Notes: a model not told the origin generated them from the letters alone. 64,000 nt of DNA from Tistlia consotensis USBA 355 (GCF_900177295.1 NZ_FWZX01000001.1:434001-498000); one strand, 5' to 3'. Shown: positions 44,130 to 52,452, counted from the first letter of the stretch. Translations and numbers: made by a program.

Positions 44130-45410
44130 ATGACCAGCCAGGACACCCGCCCCGGGACCGCGGACCGGCCGGCCGCCGCCGGCGGAGCGGACTCGGCTGC
44201 GCGCAACGGCGCGCCGGCGGGCGAGCGGCACCTGCCGGGCGAGCAGGTCGTGCTGGCCGCCGGCAGCCCGATGCCGCTGGACAGCGGCGCCCAGCTCGGG
44301 CCCTTCACCGTCGCCTACCGGACCTACGGCACGCTCAACGCCGAGAAGTCGAACGCCGTGCTGGTCTGCCACGCGCTGACCGGCGACCAGTACATGGCCG
44401 AGCCGCACCCGGTGACCGGGCGGCCCGGCTGGTGGGAGGTCATGGTCGGCCCGGGACGGCCGCTCGACACCGAGCGCTTCTTCGTGATCTGCGCCAACGT
44501 GCTGGGCGGCTGCATGGGCACCACCGGTCCGCAGGACCTCGATCCGGCGACCGGCAAGCCCTGGGGCCCGACCTTCCCGGTCGTCACGATCGGCGACATG
44601 GTGCGGGCCCAGAAGCTGCTGGTCGACCATCTGGGCATCGCGCGGCTGTTCGCCGTGGTCGGCGGCTCGATGGGCGGCATGCAGGTGCTCGAGTGGGCCG
44701 CCCGCTACCCGGAGCGGGTGCTGGCCGCGGTGCCGATCGCCACGGCCGCCTACCACACCGCCCAGAACATCGCCTTCCACGAGGTCGGCCGCCAGGCGAT
44801 CATGGCCGATCCCGACTGGGACGAGGGCTGGTACCAGCTGTCCGGCAAGACGCCGCGCCGCGGCATGGCGGTGGCGCGCATGACCGCCCATGTCACCTAC
44901 CTCTCGGAGCAGGCGCTGCACCGCAAGTTCGGCCGCCGCCTGCAGGACCGGCAGAAGCCCTCCTTCGGCTTCGACGCCGACTTCCAGGTCGAGAGCTACC
45001 TGCGCCACCAGGGCTCCAGCTTCGTCGACCGCTTCGACGCCAACTCCTACCTCTACATCACCCGGGCGATGGACTACTTCGACCTGGCCGCCGAGCACGG
45101 CGGCGTGCTGGCCGACGCCTTCCGCCGGTCGCCGGTGCGCTTCTGCGTGATGTCCTTCACCAGCGACTGGCTGTTCCCGACCAGCGAGGCCAAGCGCATC
45201 GTCCATGCCCTCAACTCGGTCGCCGCCGACGTCTCCTTCGTCGAGTGCGACAGCGACAAGGGCCACGACGCCTTCCTGCTGATCGAGCCGGAGTTCCACG
45301 AGACGCTGAACGGCTTCCTCAACGGCTGCTGCGAGGGGCTCGGCCTGCCGCAGGGCCAGCTGCGGCCGCTCGACCAGTCCCACGACCCGACCCGGGACCG
45401 CGTCACGTGA
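44130..45410 (+). CDS. metX: Homoserine O-acetyltransferase MetX
   Basis: Activates homoserine with an acyl-CoA in methionine synthesis. The 426-residue alpha/beta hydrolase has [10 protein letters not shown], the nucleophile Ser in [14 protein letters not shown], the catalytic Asp in FTSDWLFPT and His in DKGHDAFLL. The first 45 residues are Ala/Gly-rich and probably disordered. The start at 44130 fits family length. Acetyl versus succinyl preference is assigned by family convention only. The stop overlaps the metW start by 4 bases. Confidence 0.93.
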   Translation: MTSQDTRPGTADRPAAAGGADSAARNGAPAGERHLPGEQVVLAAGSPMPLDSGAQLGPFTVAYRTYGTLNAEKSNAVLVCHALTGDQYMAEPHPVTGRPGWWEVMVGPGRPLDTERFFVICANVLGGCMGTTGPQDLDPATGKPWGPTFPVVTIGDMVRAQKLLVDHLGIARLFAVVGGSMGGMQVLEWAARYPERVLAAVPIATAAYHTAQNIAFHEVGRQAIMADPDWDEGWYQLSGKTPRRGMAVARMTAHVTYLSEQALHRKFGRRLQDRQKPSFGFDADFQVESYLRHQGSSFVDRFDANSYLYITRAMDYFDLAAEHGGVLADAFRRSPVRFCVMSFTSDWLFPTSEAKRIVHALNSVAADVSFVECDSDKGHDAFLLIEPEFHETLNGFLNGCCEGLGLPQGQLRPLDQSHDPTRDRVT

Positions 45411-46066
45411 GCCCGCTCGACTCCCCGGCCCTGCGCGCCAAGAACGCCGGCAAGCGCGCCGACATCCGCGCCGACCTGCTGCTGATCGCCGACATGATCG
45501 AGCCGGGCAGCCGGGTGCTCGACGTCGGCTGCGGCGACGGCGTGCTGCTCGACTACCTGATCCACTTCCGGCAGGTCACCGGCCGCGGCCTTGAGCTCAG
45601 TCAGGAAGGCGTCAACGCCTGCGTGTCCCACGGCCTGTCGGTGATCCAGGGCGACGCCGACCTCGACCTCGCCGACTATCCCGACGGCACCTTCGACTAC
45701 GTCGTGCTGTCGCGCACCCTGCAGGCCACCCAGAACCCGCGCGAGGTGCTGGAGCACCTGGTCAGGATCGGCACGCGCGCCGTCGTCTCCTTCCCCAACT
45801 TCGGCTACTGGCGGATCCGCTGGGCGCTGCTGACCCGCGGGCGCATGCCGGTGACACGCTCCCTGCCGGACCCCTGGTGGGAGACGCCGAACATCCATCT
45901 CTGCACGATCCGTGACTTCCTGGAGCTCTGCGAGGCCGGCGGCATCGCCATCGAGCGGGCGTTGACCATCGGCGCCGACAACCGCGCCGAGCCGATCGGC
46001 TCGATGCGCCGGGCCAACCTGCTCGGCCAGGACGGGCTGTTCCTGCTGCGCCGGGCCGACCGCTAG
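45407..46066 (+). CDS. metW: Methionine biosynthesis protein MetW
   Basis: A 219-residue methyltransferase-fold protein that accompanies MetX in many proteobacteria and is reported to be needed for MetX activity. It has [25 protein letters not shown] (motif I), [30 protein letters not shown] and [11 protein letters not shown], the MetW signature set. The GTG at 45407 overlaps the metX stop (GTGA), indicating coupled translation. Confidence 0.94.
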   Translation: MSPLDSPALRAKNAGKRADIRADLLLIADMIEPGSRVLDVGCGDGVLLDYLIHFRQVTGRGLELSQEGVNACVSHGLSVIQGDADLDLADYPDGTFDYVVLSRTLQATQNPREVLEHLVRIGTRAVVSFPNFGYWRIRWALLTRGRMPVTRSLPDPWWETPNIHLCTIRDFLELCEAGGIAIERALTIGADNRAEPIGSMRRANLLGQDGLFLLRRADR

Positions 46067-46198
46067 CCTCTGCGCGGCGCCGGCCGGCGCCGGACCATCC
46101 GATCACGAGCCGCGACGGGAACGCCGCGCTGGGGCGTTAGAGGGGCAAGGTCGACCGAAACCACTCCCCCTCAAGGACCCCAGTCGGAGAATCCTTTG

Positions 46199-46816
46199 AT
46201 GAAGAAGCTTACCTTCAGCCTGCTCGGCGCGACGGCCCTGGTCGGCGGTCTGGCCGTTGCGGCGCTCGCCCAGAACGCCATGCCCGGACCGATGCCCGGC
46301 GCGATGGACGGCCCCGGCGGCCGCCACGGCCCGCGCATCATGGAGCTGTTCAAGCAGATCGACGCCAACGGCGACGGCCAGATCGACAAGGCCGAGGCCG
46401 AGGCCTTCCGCGCGGCGCGCTTCGCCGAGGCCGATACCAACGGCGACGGCAAGGTGACGCCGCAGGAGCTGGCCGACTTCCACGCCCGCATGGCCGAGCA
46501 GCGCGCGACCGACGAGTTCAAGCGGCTCGACGCCGACGGCAACGGCGAGATCTCCGAGCAGGAGTTCGTCAAGGCCAAGCTGGCGCGCATGCAGACCCGC
46601 ATGAACGACGAGCGCGGCCGCGACCGGGCGGCCATCCACTTCGCCCGGATGGACGCCAACCACGACGGCGTGCTGGAGCCGGACGAGCTGGGCGCGCGCG
46701 GCATGAAGCTGTTCGCCAGGCTCGACAGCAACGGTGACGGCGTCGTAACCCAGGCGGAGGCCCAGCAGGCGATGGCGGACTTCCGCGAGCATCGGCACGG
46801 CGACCGCAAGGAGTAG
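46199..46816 (+). CDS. Exported five-EF-hand calcium-binding protein
   Basis: A 205-residue protein with a signal peptide (1-25, ending ALAQN) and five canonical 12-residue EF-hand loops, each starting with Asp and ending with Glu: 55-66, 79-90, 111-122, 152-163 and 176-187. Loop sequences such as DANGDGQIDKAE and DSNGDGVVTQAE keep all calcium ligands. A Met/Pro/Gly-rich stretch follows the signal. GGAG precedes the ATG. It lies 35 bases upstream of an ECF sigma gene, anti-sigma-like gene and periplasmic metal sensor, so it is likely part of a signalling operon or its target. The odd number of EF-hands is unusual, since they normally pair. Confidence 0.9.
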   Translation: MKKLTFSLLGATALVGGLAVAALAQNAMPGPMPGAMDGPGGRHGPRIMELFKQIDANGDGQIDKAEAEAFRAARFAEADTNGDGKVTPQELADFHARMAEQRATDEFKRLDADGNGEISEQEFVKAKLARMQTRMNDERGRDRAAIHFARMDANHDGVLEPDELGARGMKLFARLDSNGDGVVTQAEAQQAMADFREHRHGDRKE

Positions 46817-46851
46817 GGCCGGCGCCTCGCAACCACCGGACCGGAGACGGC

Positions 46852-47463
46852 ATGGCCATCGGACTAGCCGAGACTGCGCCGCCAAGCGGCGCGGAAGCGG
46901 ATGCCGCCCTGGTCCGGGCGGTTGCGGCAGGCGACGCGCGTGCCTGCCGCGACCTGCTGGAACGCCATCTGGACCGCGTCATCGGCCTCGCCTACCGCCT
47001 GCTCGGCGAGCGCTCGGCGGCCGAGGACGTCGCCCAGGACACCTTCCTCAGGCTGTGGTCGCGCGCCGCCGCCTGGCGTCCCGACGCGCGGCTCGACACC
47101 TGGCTCTACACCGTGGCGCGCAACCTCTGCCTGGACCGCCTGCGCAAGGCCGGGCGCGAGATCGACGCGCCGCTGCCCGAGCTGCCCGACCCGGCGCCGA
47201 GCGCCGAGCGACTGATCGACGAGGCGCGCACCGCGCGCCGGGTGGCCGAGGAGATCGCCGCGCTGCCGGAGCGCCAGCGCAGCGCGATCAGCCTGGTCCA
47301 CGAAGAGGGCCTCAGCAACATCGACGCCGCCGCGATCCTCGGGGTCAGCGTCGAAGCCCTGGAATCCCTGCTCGCCCGGGCCCGCCGGCGCCTGCGCGAG
47401 CGTCTGACCGAGACCGGCGAGGTTTCCGGTGGCGGCCGCGCCGCGGCTGGAGGAGCCCCATGA
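46852..47463 (+). CDS. ECF-type RNA polymerase sigma factor
   Basis: A 203-residue sigma-70 family protein. Region 2 spans about 20-92 (HLDRVIGLAYRLLGERSAAEDVAQDTFLRLW and LDTWLYTVARNLCLDRLRK). Region 4 spans about 125-185 ([49 protein letters not shown]). There is no region 3, so it is an ECF sigma. GGAGACGG precedes the ATG. It is followed by an anti-sigma-like gene overlapping by 4 bases. The nearest functional analogue by gene order is CnrH of the cnrYXH system. Confidence 0.93.
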   Translation: MAIGLAETAPPSGAEADAALVRAVAAGDARACRDLLERHLDRVIGLAYRLLGERSAAEDVAQDTFLRLWSRAAAWRPDARLDTWLYTVARNLCLDRLRKAGREIDAPLPELPDPAPSAERLIDEARTARRVAEEIAALPERQRSAISLVHEEGLSNIDAAAILGVSVEALESLLARARRRLRERLTETGEVSGGGRAAAGGAP

Positions 47464-47903
47464 GCAAGACCATGACGATGACCGAAGCCCGTCTCAGGGA
47501 ACTGTTGGACTGCTACGGCGCCGAGGAGCGGCGCTGGCCGGAGGCCGAGCGAGCGGCGGCCCGGTCGCTGCTGACGCAGCACCCGGATCTCGACGCCGAG
47601 CGGAGCCGGGCGGCGGCGCTCGACCGCCTGCTCGCGCAGGCCGAGCGGCCGCGCGCCTCGGGGGCGCTGATCGGCCGGCTGGTCGAGGCGGCGCCGCGCG
47701 GCCGAAGGCGCTGGCTCACCGACCTCTGGCCGTTCGGCCCGGCCTGGCAGCCGGCCTTCGGCCTGGCGCTGGCGCTGCTGCTCGGCCTGGCCAGCGGGCC
47801 GCTGCTGCCGCAGAGCGATACGACCCAGACGGTGACCCAGGATTCGAGCCAGGAGATCGCGGTGCTGCTGGCCACGCCGGTCTATGCGGAGGACAGCCTA
47901 TGA
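47460..47903 (+). CDS. Membrane anti-sigma factor-like protein
   Basis: A 147-residue protein with a cytoplasmic helical N-terminal part (about 1-90; the YGAEERRWPEAERAAARSLL stretch is typical of small alphaproteobacterial anti-sigma-like proteins), one membrane helix (about 96-116) and a short periplasmic tail. No zinc HxxxCxxC motif of the ZAS type is present. ATG at 47460 overlaps the sigma stop, and its own stop overlaps the metal-sensor gene. Anti-sigma function is inferred from topology and gene order. Confidence 0.8.
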   Translation: MSKTMTMTEARLRELLDCYGAEERRWPEAERAAARSLLTQHPDLDAERSRAAALDRLLAQAERPRASGALIGRLVEAAPRGRRRWLTDLWPFGPAWQPAFGLALALLLGLASGPLLPQSDTTQTVTQDSSQEIAVLLATPVYAEDSL

Positions 47904-48397
47904 GCCGCTCGCAGAAGCTGCTGGCGCTGGCCCTGGCGGTGTCGGTGGCGATCAACCTCTTCGTCGCCGGCGCCGTGGTGTCGCGCCACTTCTTCGGCCC
48001 GCCGCCGCACGGCGACTGGGCCTCGAAGAAGGAAGCCGTCGAGGTCCTGCCGGAGGCCGAGCGCAAGCGCATCGAGCAGATCTGGGAGAGCGGCCGCGAC
48101 ACGGTCCGACAGGACTTCCGGGCGATGCGTGCGGCGCGCCAGCGCTATCGCGAGATCCTGACCGCCGAGACCTTCGATCCGGCCGCGGCCCAGGCCGTGC
48201 TCGACCAGCTCTACGCCAAGCGCGCCGAGGTGCGCGAGACGATGGAGCAGAAGATCATGGCGATCGCGACCAGCCTGCCGGCCGATCAGCGGCAGGCCTA
48301 CTTCAAGGCCTTCTTCGCCGGCGAGGCGCGGCGCGACAAGGAATGGGCCAAGCACGACCGCGACGATGACGACCGGCCGCCGCCGCCGCCGGAGTAA
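47900..48397 (+). CDS. Periplasmic heavy-metal sensor (CnrX/ZraP-like)
   Basis: A 165-residue protein anchored by one N-terminal helix (about 7-27), with a periplasmic all-helical domain of the heavy-metal resistance/Spy-CpxP group. RQDFRAMRAARQRYREILTAETFDPAAAQAVLDQLYAKRAEVRETME and LPADQRQAYFKAFF are its typical segments. Several His and Asp residues, including HFFGPPPHGDW and the terminal KHDRDDDDRPP run, could bind metal. It follows the anti-sigma-like gene with a 4-base overlap, recalling CnrX in cnrYXH. The stop lies in a tandem repeat. Confidence 0.87.
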   Translation: MSRSQKLLALALAVSVAINLFVAGAVVSRHFFGPPPHGDWASKKEAVEVLPEAERKRIEQIWESGRDTVRQDFRAMRAARQRYREILTAETFDPAAAQAVLDQLYAKRAEVRETMEQKIMAIATSLPADQRQAYFKAFFAGEARRDKEWAKHDRDDDDRPPPPPE

Positions 48398-48452
48398 TCA
48401 GGCGCCGGAGTAATCAGGCGCCGGAGTGGTCAGGCGCCGGAGTGGTCAGGCC
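48389..48452. repeat. Four tandem copies of a 16-bp unit spanning two convergent stop codons
   Basis: Units of the form CCGGAGTAATCAGGCG start at 48389, 48405, 48421 and 48437. The first two contain TAATCA, the last two TGGTCA, and the final copy ends CC. The metal-sensor stop (48395-48397) is in the first unit and the methyltransferase stop (48446-48448, minus strand) in the last. Copy-number change would alter spacing between the two genes. Confidence 0.9.
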
Positions 48453-49213
48453 GCGCCCTCGTCGTCGAGGTCGCGGCGCGCCGCCGCCGGGCCGACCAGC
48501 TGCGGGAAGGCGACGACCGTGTGCCGGCGCCGCCGCTCGGCGGCGCGCAGCGGCAGCCCGCCGTAGAGCTGCTTCGAGGCCTCGACCAGGTGGACGCCGG
48601 CGAAGTGCGGGAACCACTGGGCACCGATCCGCTCCCAGGCCGGTGCGGCGCGCAGCAGCCAGCGCGAGCGGGTCGGCGGGATGTAGAGCGCGCCCTGGCG
48701 CCTGAGCGGCGTGAACAGGTGGTCGCGCAGCACCCGGGTCAGCTGGCCGGGGCTGTAGGGATGGCCGTGGCCGAAGGGCGTGCGCTCGAGCTGGGCCCAG
48801 AGGCTGCGCCGGTTCGGCACGACGACCAGCAGGCGGCCCTCGCCCTTCAGCACCCGCCAGACCTCCTTCAGCATGTCGTGCAGGTAGTCGCCCTGCTCCA
48901 GGCCGTGGACCAGCAGCACCCGGTCGACCGAGACGTCGGGCAGCGGCAGCTCGGTCTCGTCGACCAAGCCGACGACGAAGGGCCCCTCGGGCGGCCAGTG
49001 CACGCAGCCCTGTCCGGCCGGCATCAGCGCGATGGTCGTCGCCGCCTCCTCGCGGAAGGTGCGCAGGTAGGGCGTGGCATGGCCGAGGCCGAGCAGCGTG
49101 TCGCCGCTGACGTCGGGCCAGAGCTGGCGCAGCGCGCGCCGGATCAGGTGGCGCGCGACCTGTCCGGTGCGGCCCTCGTAGAACTCCCGCAGCTCGACGG
49201 CGTCGCTCCACAT
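48446..49213 (-). CDS. SAM-dependent methyltransferase-like protein (type 11)
   Basis: A 255-residue protein with a Rossmann-like core: DTLLGLGHATPYLRTF stands where motif I is expected but is poor in Gly. Then come LPLPDVSVDRVLLVHGLEQG (post-motif region), MLKEVWRVLKGEGRLLVVVPN and a Trp-rich C-terminal half. Genes of this kind are regularly divergent from gloB in alphaproteobacteria. The weak motif I leaves catalytic activity open. CTATAT stands about 8 bases before the ATG at 49213. The substrate is unknown. Confidence 0.82.
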   Translation of the reverse strand: MWSDAVELREFYEGRTGQVARHLIRRALRQLWPDVSGDTLLGLGHATPYLRTFREEAATTIALMPAGQGCVHWPPEGPFVVGLVDETELPLPDVSVDRVLLVHGLEQGDYLHDMLKEVWRVLKGEGRLLVVVPNRRSLWAQLERTPFGHGHPYSPGQLTRVLRDHLFTPLRRQGALYIPPTRSRWLLRAAPAWERIGAQWFPHFAGVHLVEASKQLYGGLPLRAAERRRRHTVVAFPQLVGPAAARRDLDDEGAA

Positions 49214-49279
49214 GCCGTCCCAATATAGCACGCGATGGCCGGACTTCACCGGCCGGAGGGCGGGTGCTACCTTCCCGCC

Positions 49280-50050
49280 ATGGCCGAGCTCGACATCCAC
49301 CAGATCCCCGTCCTCAACGACAACTACGTCTACCTGGCGCGCTGCCGGGCGACCGGCATGACGGCCGTCGTCGACCCGGCGGTCGCGGGCCCGGTGCTCG
49401 CCGAGGCCGGGCGGCTGGGCTGGACGATCACCCACATCCTCAACACCCACCACCACGGCGACCACGTCGGCGGCAACCGCGAGATCGTGGCGTCGACCGG
49501 CTGCACGGTGGTCGGCCCGCGCGCCGACCGCGATCGCATCCCCGGCATCTCGGTGGCGGTCGACGAGGGCGACGTCTACCGGCTCGGCGAGTGCGAGGCG
49601 AAGGTCTTCTTCGTGCCCGGCCACACCCGGGGCCACATCGCCTACTGGTTCCCGGAGTCCAACGCCCTGTTCTGCGGCGACACGCTCTTCGCGCTGGGCT
49701 GCGGGCGGCTGTTCGAGGGCACGCCGGAGCAGATGTGGCGCTCGCTCTCCAAGCTGCGCACCCTGCCGCCCGAGACCCGGGTCTACTGCGCCCACGAGTA
49801 CACCCAGGCCAACGCCCGCTTCGCGCTGTCGGTCGACGGCGGCAACGCGGCGCTCAAGGCCCGCGCCGAGGAGATCGACGCGGCGCGCGCCGCCGGGCGG
49901 CCGACCGTGCCCTCGCTGCTGGAGCTCGAGCGCCGGACCAACCCCTTCCTGCGCGCCGACGAGCCGGCCCTGGCGGCCGCCGTCGGTTTGGCCGGCAAGG
50001 ATCCGGTCGCGGTCTTCGCCGAAGTCCGGCACCGCAAGGACGTCTTCTGA
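49280..50050 (+). CDS. gloB: Hydroxyacylglutathione hydrolase GloB (glyoxalase II)
   Basis: Hydrolyses S-D-lactoylglutathione to lactate and glutathione, completing methylglyoxal detoxification. The 256-residue metallo-beta-lactamase fold protein has the metal motif THHHGDHVGG, FVPGHTRGHIAYW, FCGDTLFALGCGRLFEG and YCAHEYTQANARFA, the full GloB set. The ATG at 49280 is chosen by homology (MAELDIHQIPVLNDNYVYL). It starts a rightward gloB-gst-cupin cluster. Confidence 0.95.
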   Translation: MAELDIHQIPVLNDNYVYLARCRATGMTAVVDPAVAGPVLAEAGRLGWTITHILNTHHHGDHVGGNREIVASTGCTVVGPRADRDRIPGISVAVDEGDVYRLGECEAKVFFVPGHTRGHIAYWFPESNALFCGDTLFALGCGRLFEGTPEQMWRSLSKLRTLPPETRVYCAHEYTQANARFALSVDGGNAALKARAEEIDAARAAGRPTVPSLLELERRTNPFLRADEPALAAAVGLAGKDPVAVFAEVRHRKDVF

Positions 50051-50076
50051 CCCCCCGACCGAGGAACCGACATCCC

Positions 50077-50685
50077 GTGAGCCTGAAGCTGCGCCACGCG
50101 CCGACCTCCCCCTACGTCCGCAAGGCCATGGTGCTGGCGCAGGAGACCGGGCTCGCGCCCCGGATCGAGCTGGTGCCGACCGACGTCTGGTCCGCCGACA
50201 CCGACATCCAGACCGACAATCCGCTCGGCAAGGTGCCGGCGCTGGCGACGCCCGACGGCACGCTCTGCGATTCGCCGCTGATCTGCGAGTACCTCGATGG
50301 CCTGCACGACGGCCGGCGCTTCGTCCCGGAGGCCGGGCCGGCGCGCTGGCGCGCCCTGCGCCTGGAGGCGCTCGGCGACGGCGTCCTGGACGCTGCGGTC
50401 GGCACGGTCATCGAGACGCTGCGCCGGCCGGCCGACAAGGTCTGGGACGGCAACGTCCAGCGTCAGGCCGGCAAGATCCGCGCCGCCCTCGACGGCCTGG
50501 AGCGGGAAGCCGCCGGCTTCGGCGCGCTCGAGGACGTCGGCGAGATCACCGTCGCCTGCGCGCTCGGCTACCTGGACTTCCGCCTGCCGGAGCTGGCCTG
50601 GCGCGAGGGTCGCCCGGCGCTCGCGGCCTGGTACGAGACGGTCGCCAAACGCCCTTCCATGACCGCGACGGCGCCGGGGACCTGA
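50077..50685 (+). CDS. Glutathione S-transferase family protein
   Basis: A 202-residue protein with an N-terminal thioredoxin-like GST domain (KLRHAPTSPYVRKAMVLAQETGL, NPLGKVPALATPDGTLCDSPLICEYLD, giving the cis-Pro and DSPLI glutathione contact) and an all-helical C-terminal domain. The active-site residue is probably Ser10 of the SPYVRK motif. GAGGA lies upstream of the GTG start. It lies 26 bases after gloB and its stop overlaps the next ATG (TGATG). The substrate is unknown. Confidence 0.9.
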   Translation: MSLKLRHAPTSPYVRKAMVLAQETGLAPRIELVPTDVWSADTDIQTDNPLGKVPALATPDGTLCDSPLICEYLDGLHDGRRFVPEAGPARWRALRLEALGDGVLDAAVGTVIETLRRPADKVWDGNVQRQAGKIRAALDGLEREAAGFGALEDVGEITVACALGYLDFRLPELAWREGRPALAAWYETVAKRPSMTATAPGT

Positions 50686-51128
50686 TGCTCGACGCCGCCA
50701 AGGTCATCGCCCAGCTCGGTCTCCGGCCGCATCCCGAGGGCGGCCACTTCCGCGAGACCTACCGCCATAGCGACCCCTTCGGCGGCCGCGGCCTGATGAC
50801 CGCGATCTACTATCTGCTGGCGGCCGGCGAGTACTCGCACTGGCACCGGGTCGACGCGGTCGAGATCTGGCACTGGTACGCCGGCGCGCCGCTCTCCCTG
50901 ACGCTCAGCGAGAACGGCCAGGACGCGGTGGCGCATCGGCTCGGCCCCGACGTCCTGTCCCAGCAGCGCCCGCAGCTGATCGTGCCGCCGGGTGCCTGGC
51001 AGACCGCCGAGAGCCTGGGCGCCTGGACCCTGGTCGGCTGCACCGTGGCGCCGGCCTTCGAGTTCGGCGGCTTCGAGCTGGCGCCGCCCGACTGGTTCCC
51101 CGGCCCCTCGCTGGGCGAGGAGGAATAG
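50685..51128 (+). CDS. DUF985 cupin-domain protein
   Basis: A 147-residue single-domain cupin of the DUF985 family (COG3542): LGLRPHPEGGHFRETYR near the start, then SHWHRVDAVEIWHWYAGAPL with metal-type His and Glu, and LVGCTVAPAFEFGGFELA near the end. The biochemical function of the family is unknown. Its start shares one base with the gst stop, so it is co-translated with the glutathione genes, which may hint at its pathway. Confidence 0.9.
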   Translation: MLDAAKVIAQLGLRPHPEGGHFRETYRHSDPFGGRGLMTAIYYLLAAGEYSHWHRVDAVEIWHWYAGAPLSLTLSENGQDAVAHRLGPDVLSQQRPQLIVPPGAWQTAESLGAWTLVGCTVAPAFEFGGFELAPPDWFPGPSLGEEE

Positions 51129-51135
51129 CGGCCGC

Positions 51136-51549
51136 TCAGCCCCTGCCGCCGCCCTCGAAGCGCGCGTCGAGCGGGACCTGCCAGGCCGTCACCAGGGCGT
51201 TCGTCTCGTTGGCCATGCCGACGACCGCGGTCAGCTCGGCGAGCTGCGCGTCCGTCAGGCCCTTGGCGCGCGCCGCGGCGGTGTGGCTGTTGATGCAGTA
51301 GGTGCAGCCGTTGGTGATGGAGACAGCTATATAAAGCATCTCCTTTATCAAAGGATCGAGCGCCCCCGGCGCCATGACCTGGCGCAGCGAATCCCAGGTC
51401 CGGCGCAGGGTCACCGGATCGTTGGCCAGCACCTTCCAGAAGTCGTTGATCCAGTCGGTGCCGCGCGCCGTCATGATCTCGTCGTAGACGGCGCGCACCT
51501 CGGGGCCGGCCGCCTCATACTCGACCGGCGGCAGCAGGGGCTTGCTCAT
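51136..51549 (-). CDS. Carboxymuconolactone decarboxylase/AhpD-family protein
   Basis: A 137-residue helical protein with the CMD/AhpD signature: NGCTYCINSHTAAARAKGLTDAQLAELTAVV contains the redox-type C-T-Y-C and the relay His of peroxidase-type members. It may act as an alkylhydroperoxidase-like thiol enzyme; decarboxylase function is unlikely with the CxxC present. It lies 22 bases downstream of phaB on the same strand and may be co-transcribed with it. Confidence 0.88.
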   Translation of the reverse strand: MSKPLLPPVEYEAAGPEVRAVYDEIMTARGTDWINDFWKVLANDPVTLRRTWDSLRQVMAPGALDPLIKEMLYIAVSITNGCTYCINSHTAAARAKGLTDAQLAELTAVVGMANETNALVTAWQVPLDARFEGGGRG

Positions 51550-51571
51550 GTCGCCTCTCGCGCTCCGGGCC

Positions 51572-52297
51572 TCAGCACATGTACTGCCCGCCGTTGACCG
51601 TCAGGGTCGAGCCGGTGATGAAGCCGGCATCGTCGCTGGCCAGGAAGACGACGCAGCGCGCGATCTCCTCGGGCTCGCCGAGCCGGCCGACCGGGATCTG
51701 CGGCAGCACCTTGCTCTTCAGCACCTCCTCGGGCACGGCGCGCACCATCTCGGTGCCGATGTAGCCCGGCGCGATGGCGTTGACCGTGATGCCCTTGGCC
51801 GCGTTCTCCAGCGCCAGCGCCTTGGTGAAGCCGATCATGCCGGCCTTGGCGGCGGCGTAGTTGGTCTGGCCGAACTGGCCCTTCTGGCCGTTGATCGAGG
51901 TGACGCCGATGACCCGGCCGAAGCCGCGGTCGCGCATGCCCTCGATGACGTTGCGGGTCATGTTGAACAGCGAGTCGAGGTTGGTCGAGACGACCGCGCT
52001 CCACTGCTCGGCGGTCATCTTGTGCAGCGTCGTGTCGCGGGTGATGCCGGCGTTGTTGACCAGCACCTCGACCGGGCCGAGCTCGGCCTCGACGGCCGCG
52101 ATGCCGCGCTTGCAGGAGTCGAAGTCGCAGACGTTCCACTTGAAGACCGGGACGCCGGCCTCGTCGCGGAAGCGGTGGGCGGCCTCGTCGTTGCCCGCGT
52201 AGTTGGCCGCGACCTTGTAGCCGGCCGCCTTCAGGCCGGTCGAGATCGCCGCGCCGATGCCGCGCGTGCCTCCCGTCACCAGAGCAACGCGTGCCAT
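51572..52297 (-). CDS. phaB: Acetoacetyl-CoA reductase PhaB
   Basis: NADPH-dependent reduction of acetoacetyl-CoA to (R)-3-hydroxybutyryl-CoA for polyhydroxybutyrate. The 241-residue short-chain dehydrogenase has TGGTRGIGAAI, LVNNAGITRD, the catalytic Ser in GVTSINGQKGQFGQ and Tyr-Lys in NYAAAKAG, then GYIGTEMV. This sequence set matches PhaB. It is downstream of phaA but separated from it by a strong terminator, so it needs its own promoter. Confidence 0.95.
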   Translation of the reverse strand: MARVALVTGGTRGIGAAISTGLKAAGYKVAANYAGNDEAAHRFRDEAGVPVFKWNVCDFDSCKRGIAAVEAELGPVEVLVNNAGITRDTTLHKMTAEQWSAVVSTNLDSLFNMTRNVIEGMRDRGFGRVIGVTSINGQKGQFGQTNYAAAKAGMIGFTKALALENAAKGITVNAIAPGYIGTEMVRAVPEEVLKSKVLPQIPVGRLGEPEEIARCVVFLASDDAGFITGSTLTVNGGQYMC

Positions 52298-52367
52298 GCT
52301 GTCCTCCCTGCTGGTTGGCCGGTCGCGCGCGGTCTCGTGCCACGCTCCAAAGTTATGAAAACATGTA

Positions 52368-52382
52368 TGGTCGAAGCGACCA
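52368..52382. promoter_or_regulatory. Inverted repeat upstream of phaB
   Basis: TGGTCG-AAG-CGACCA is a perfect 6-3-6 inverted repeat 71 bases upstream of the phaB start. It overlaps a minus-strand TTGGTC that could be a -35, with an AT-rich stretch (52350-52367) where a -10 would fall. A candidate operator for phaB. Confidence 0.4.
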
Positions 52383-52416
52383 AGGGGCCTTGCGACAGGT
52401 CAATCGCCGGAAGCCG

Positions 52417-52452
52417 AAAAGAAAAAGGGGCCGGCCCCGCCGGGCCGGCCCC
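52417..52452 (-). terminator. Intrinsic terminator of phaA
   Basis: On the minus strand, 24 bases after the phaA stop, GGGGCCGGCCC pairs perfectly with GGGCCGGCCCC (11-bp stem, 4-base loop) and is followed by TTTTTCTTTT. It is the one textbook Rho-independent terminator in the window. It separates phaA from phaB. Confidence 0.9.

Noticed and set aside
46076-46091. 16-bp palindrome GGCGCCGGCCGGCGCC after metW as an operator
   Set aside because: It consists only of the GC-rich tetramers common in this genome, has no loop for a hairpin and no T-tract, so chance is the simplest explanation.
46117-46139. GGGAAC followed by CGTTA upstream of the EF-hand gene, like an ECF/EcfG promoter
   Set aside because: The spacing between GGAAC and CGTT is 12 bases, whereas ECF/EcfG promoters need about 15-17, so I do not call it a promoter.
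48389-48452. CRISPR-like repeats
   Set aside because: The units are directly tandem with no spacers and only four copies, and no cas genes are nearby.
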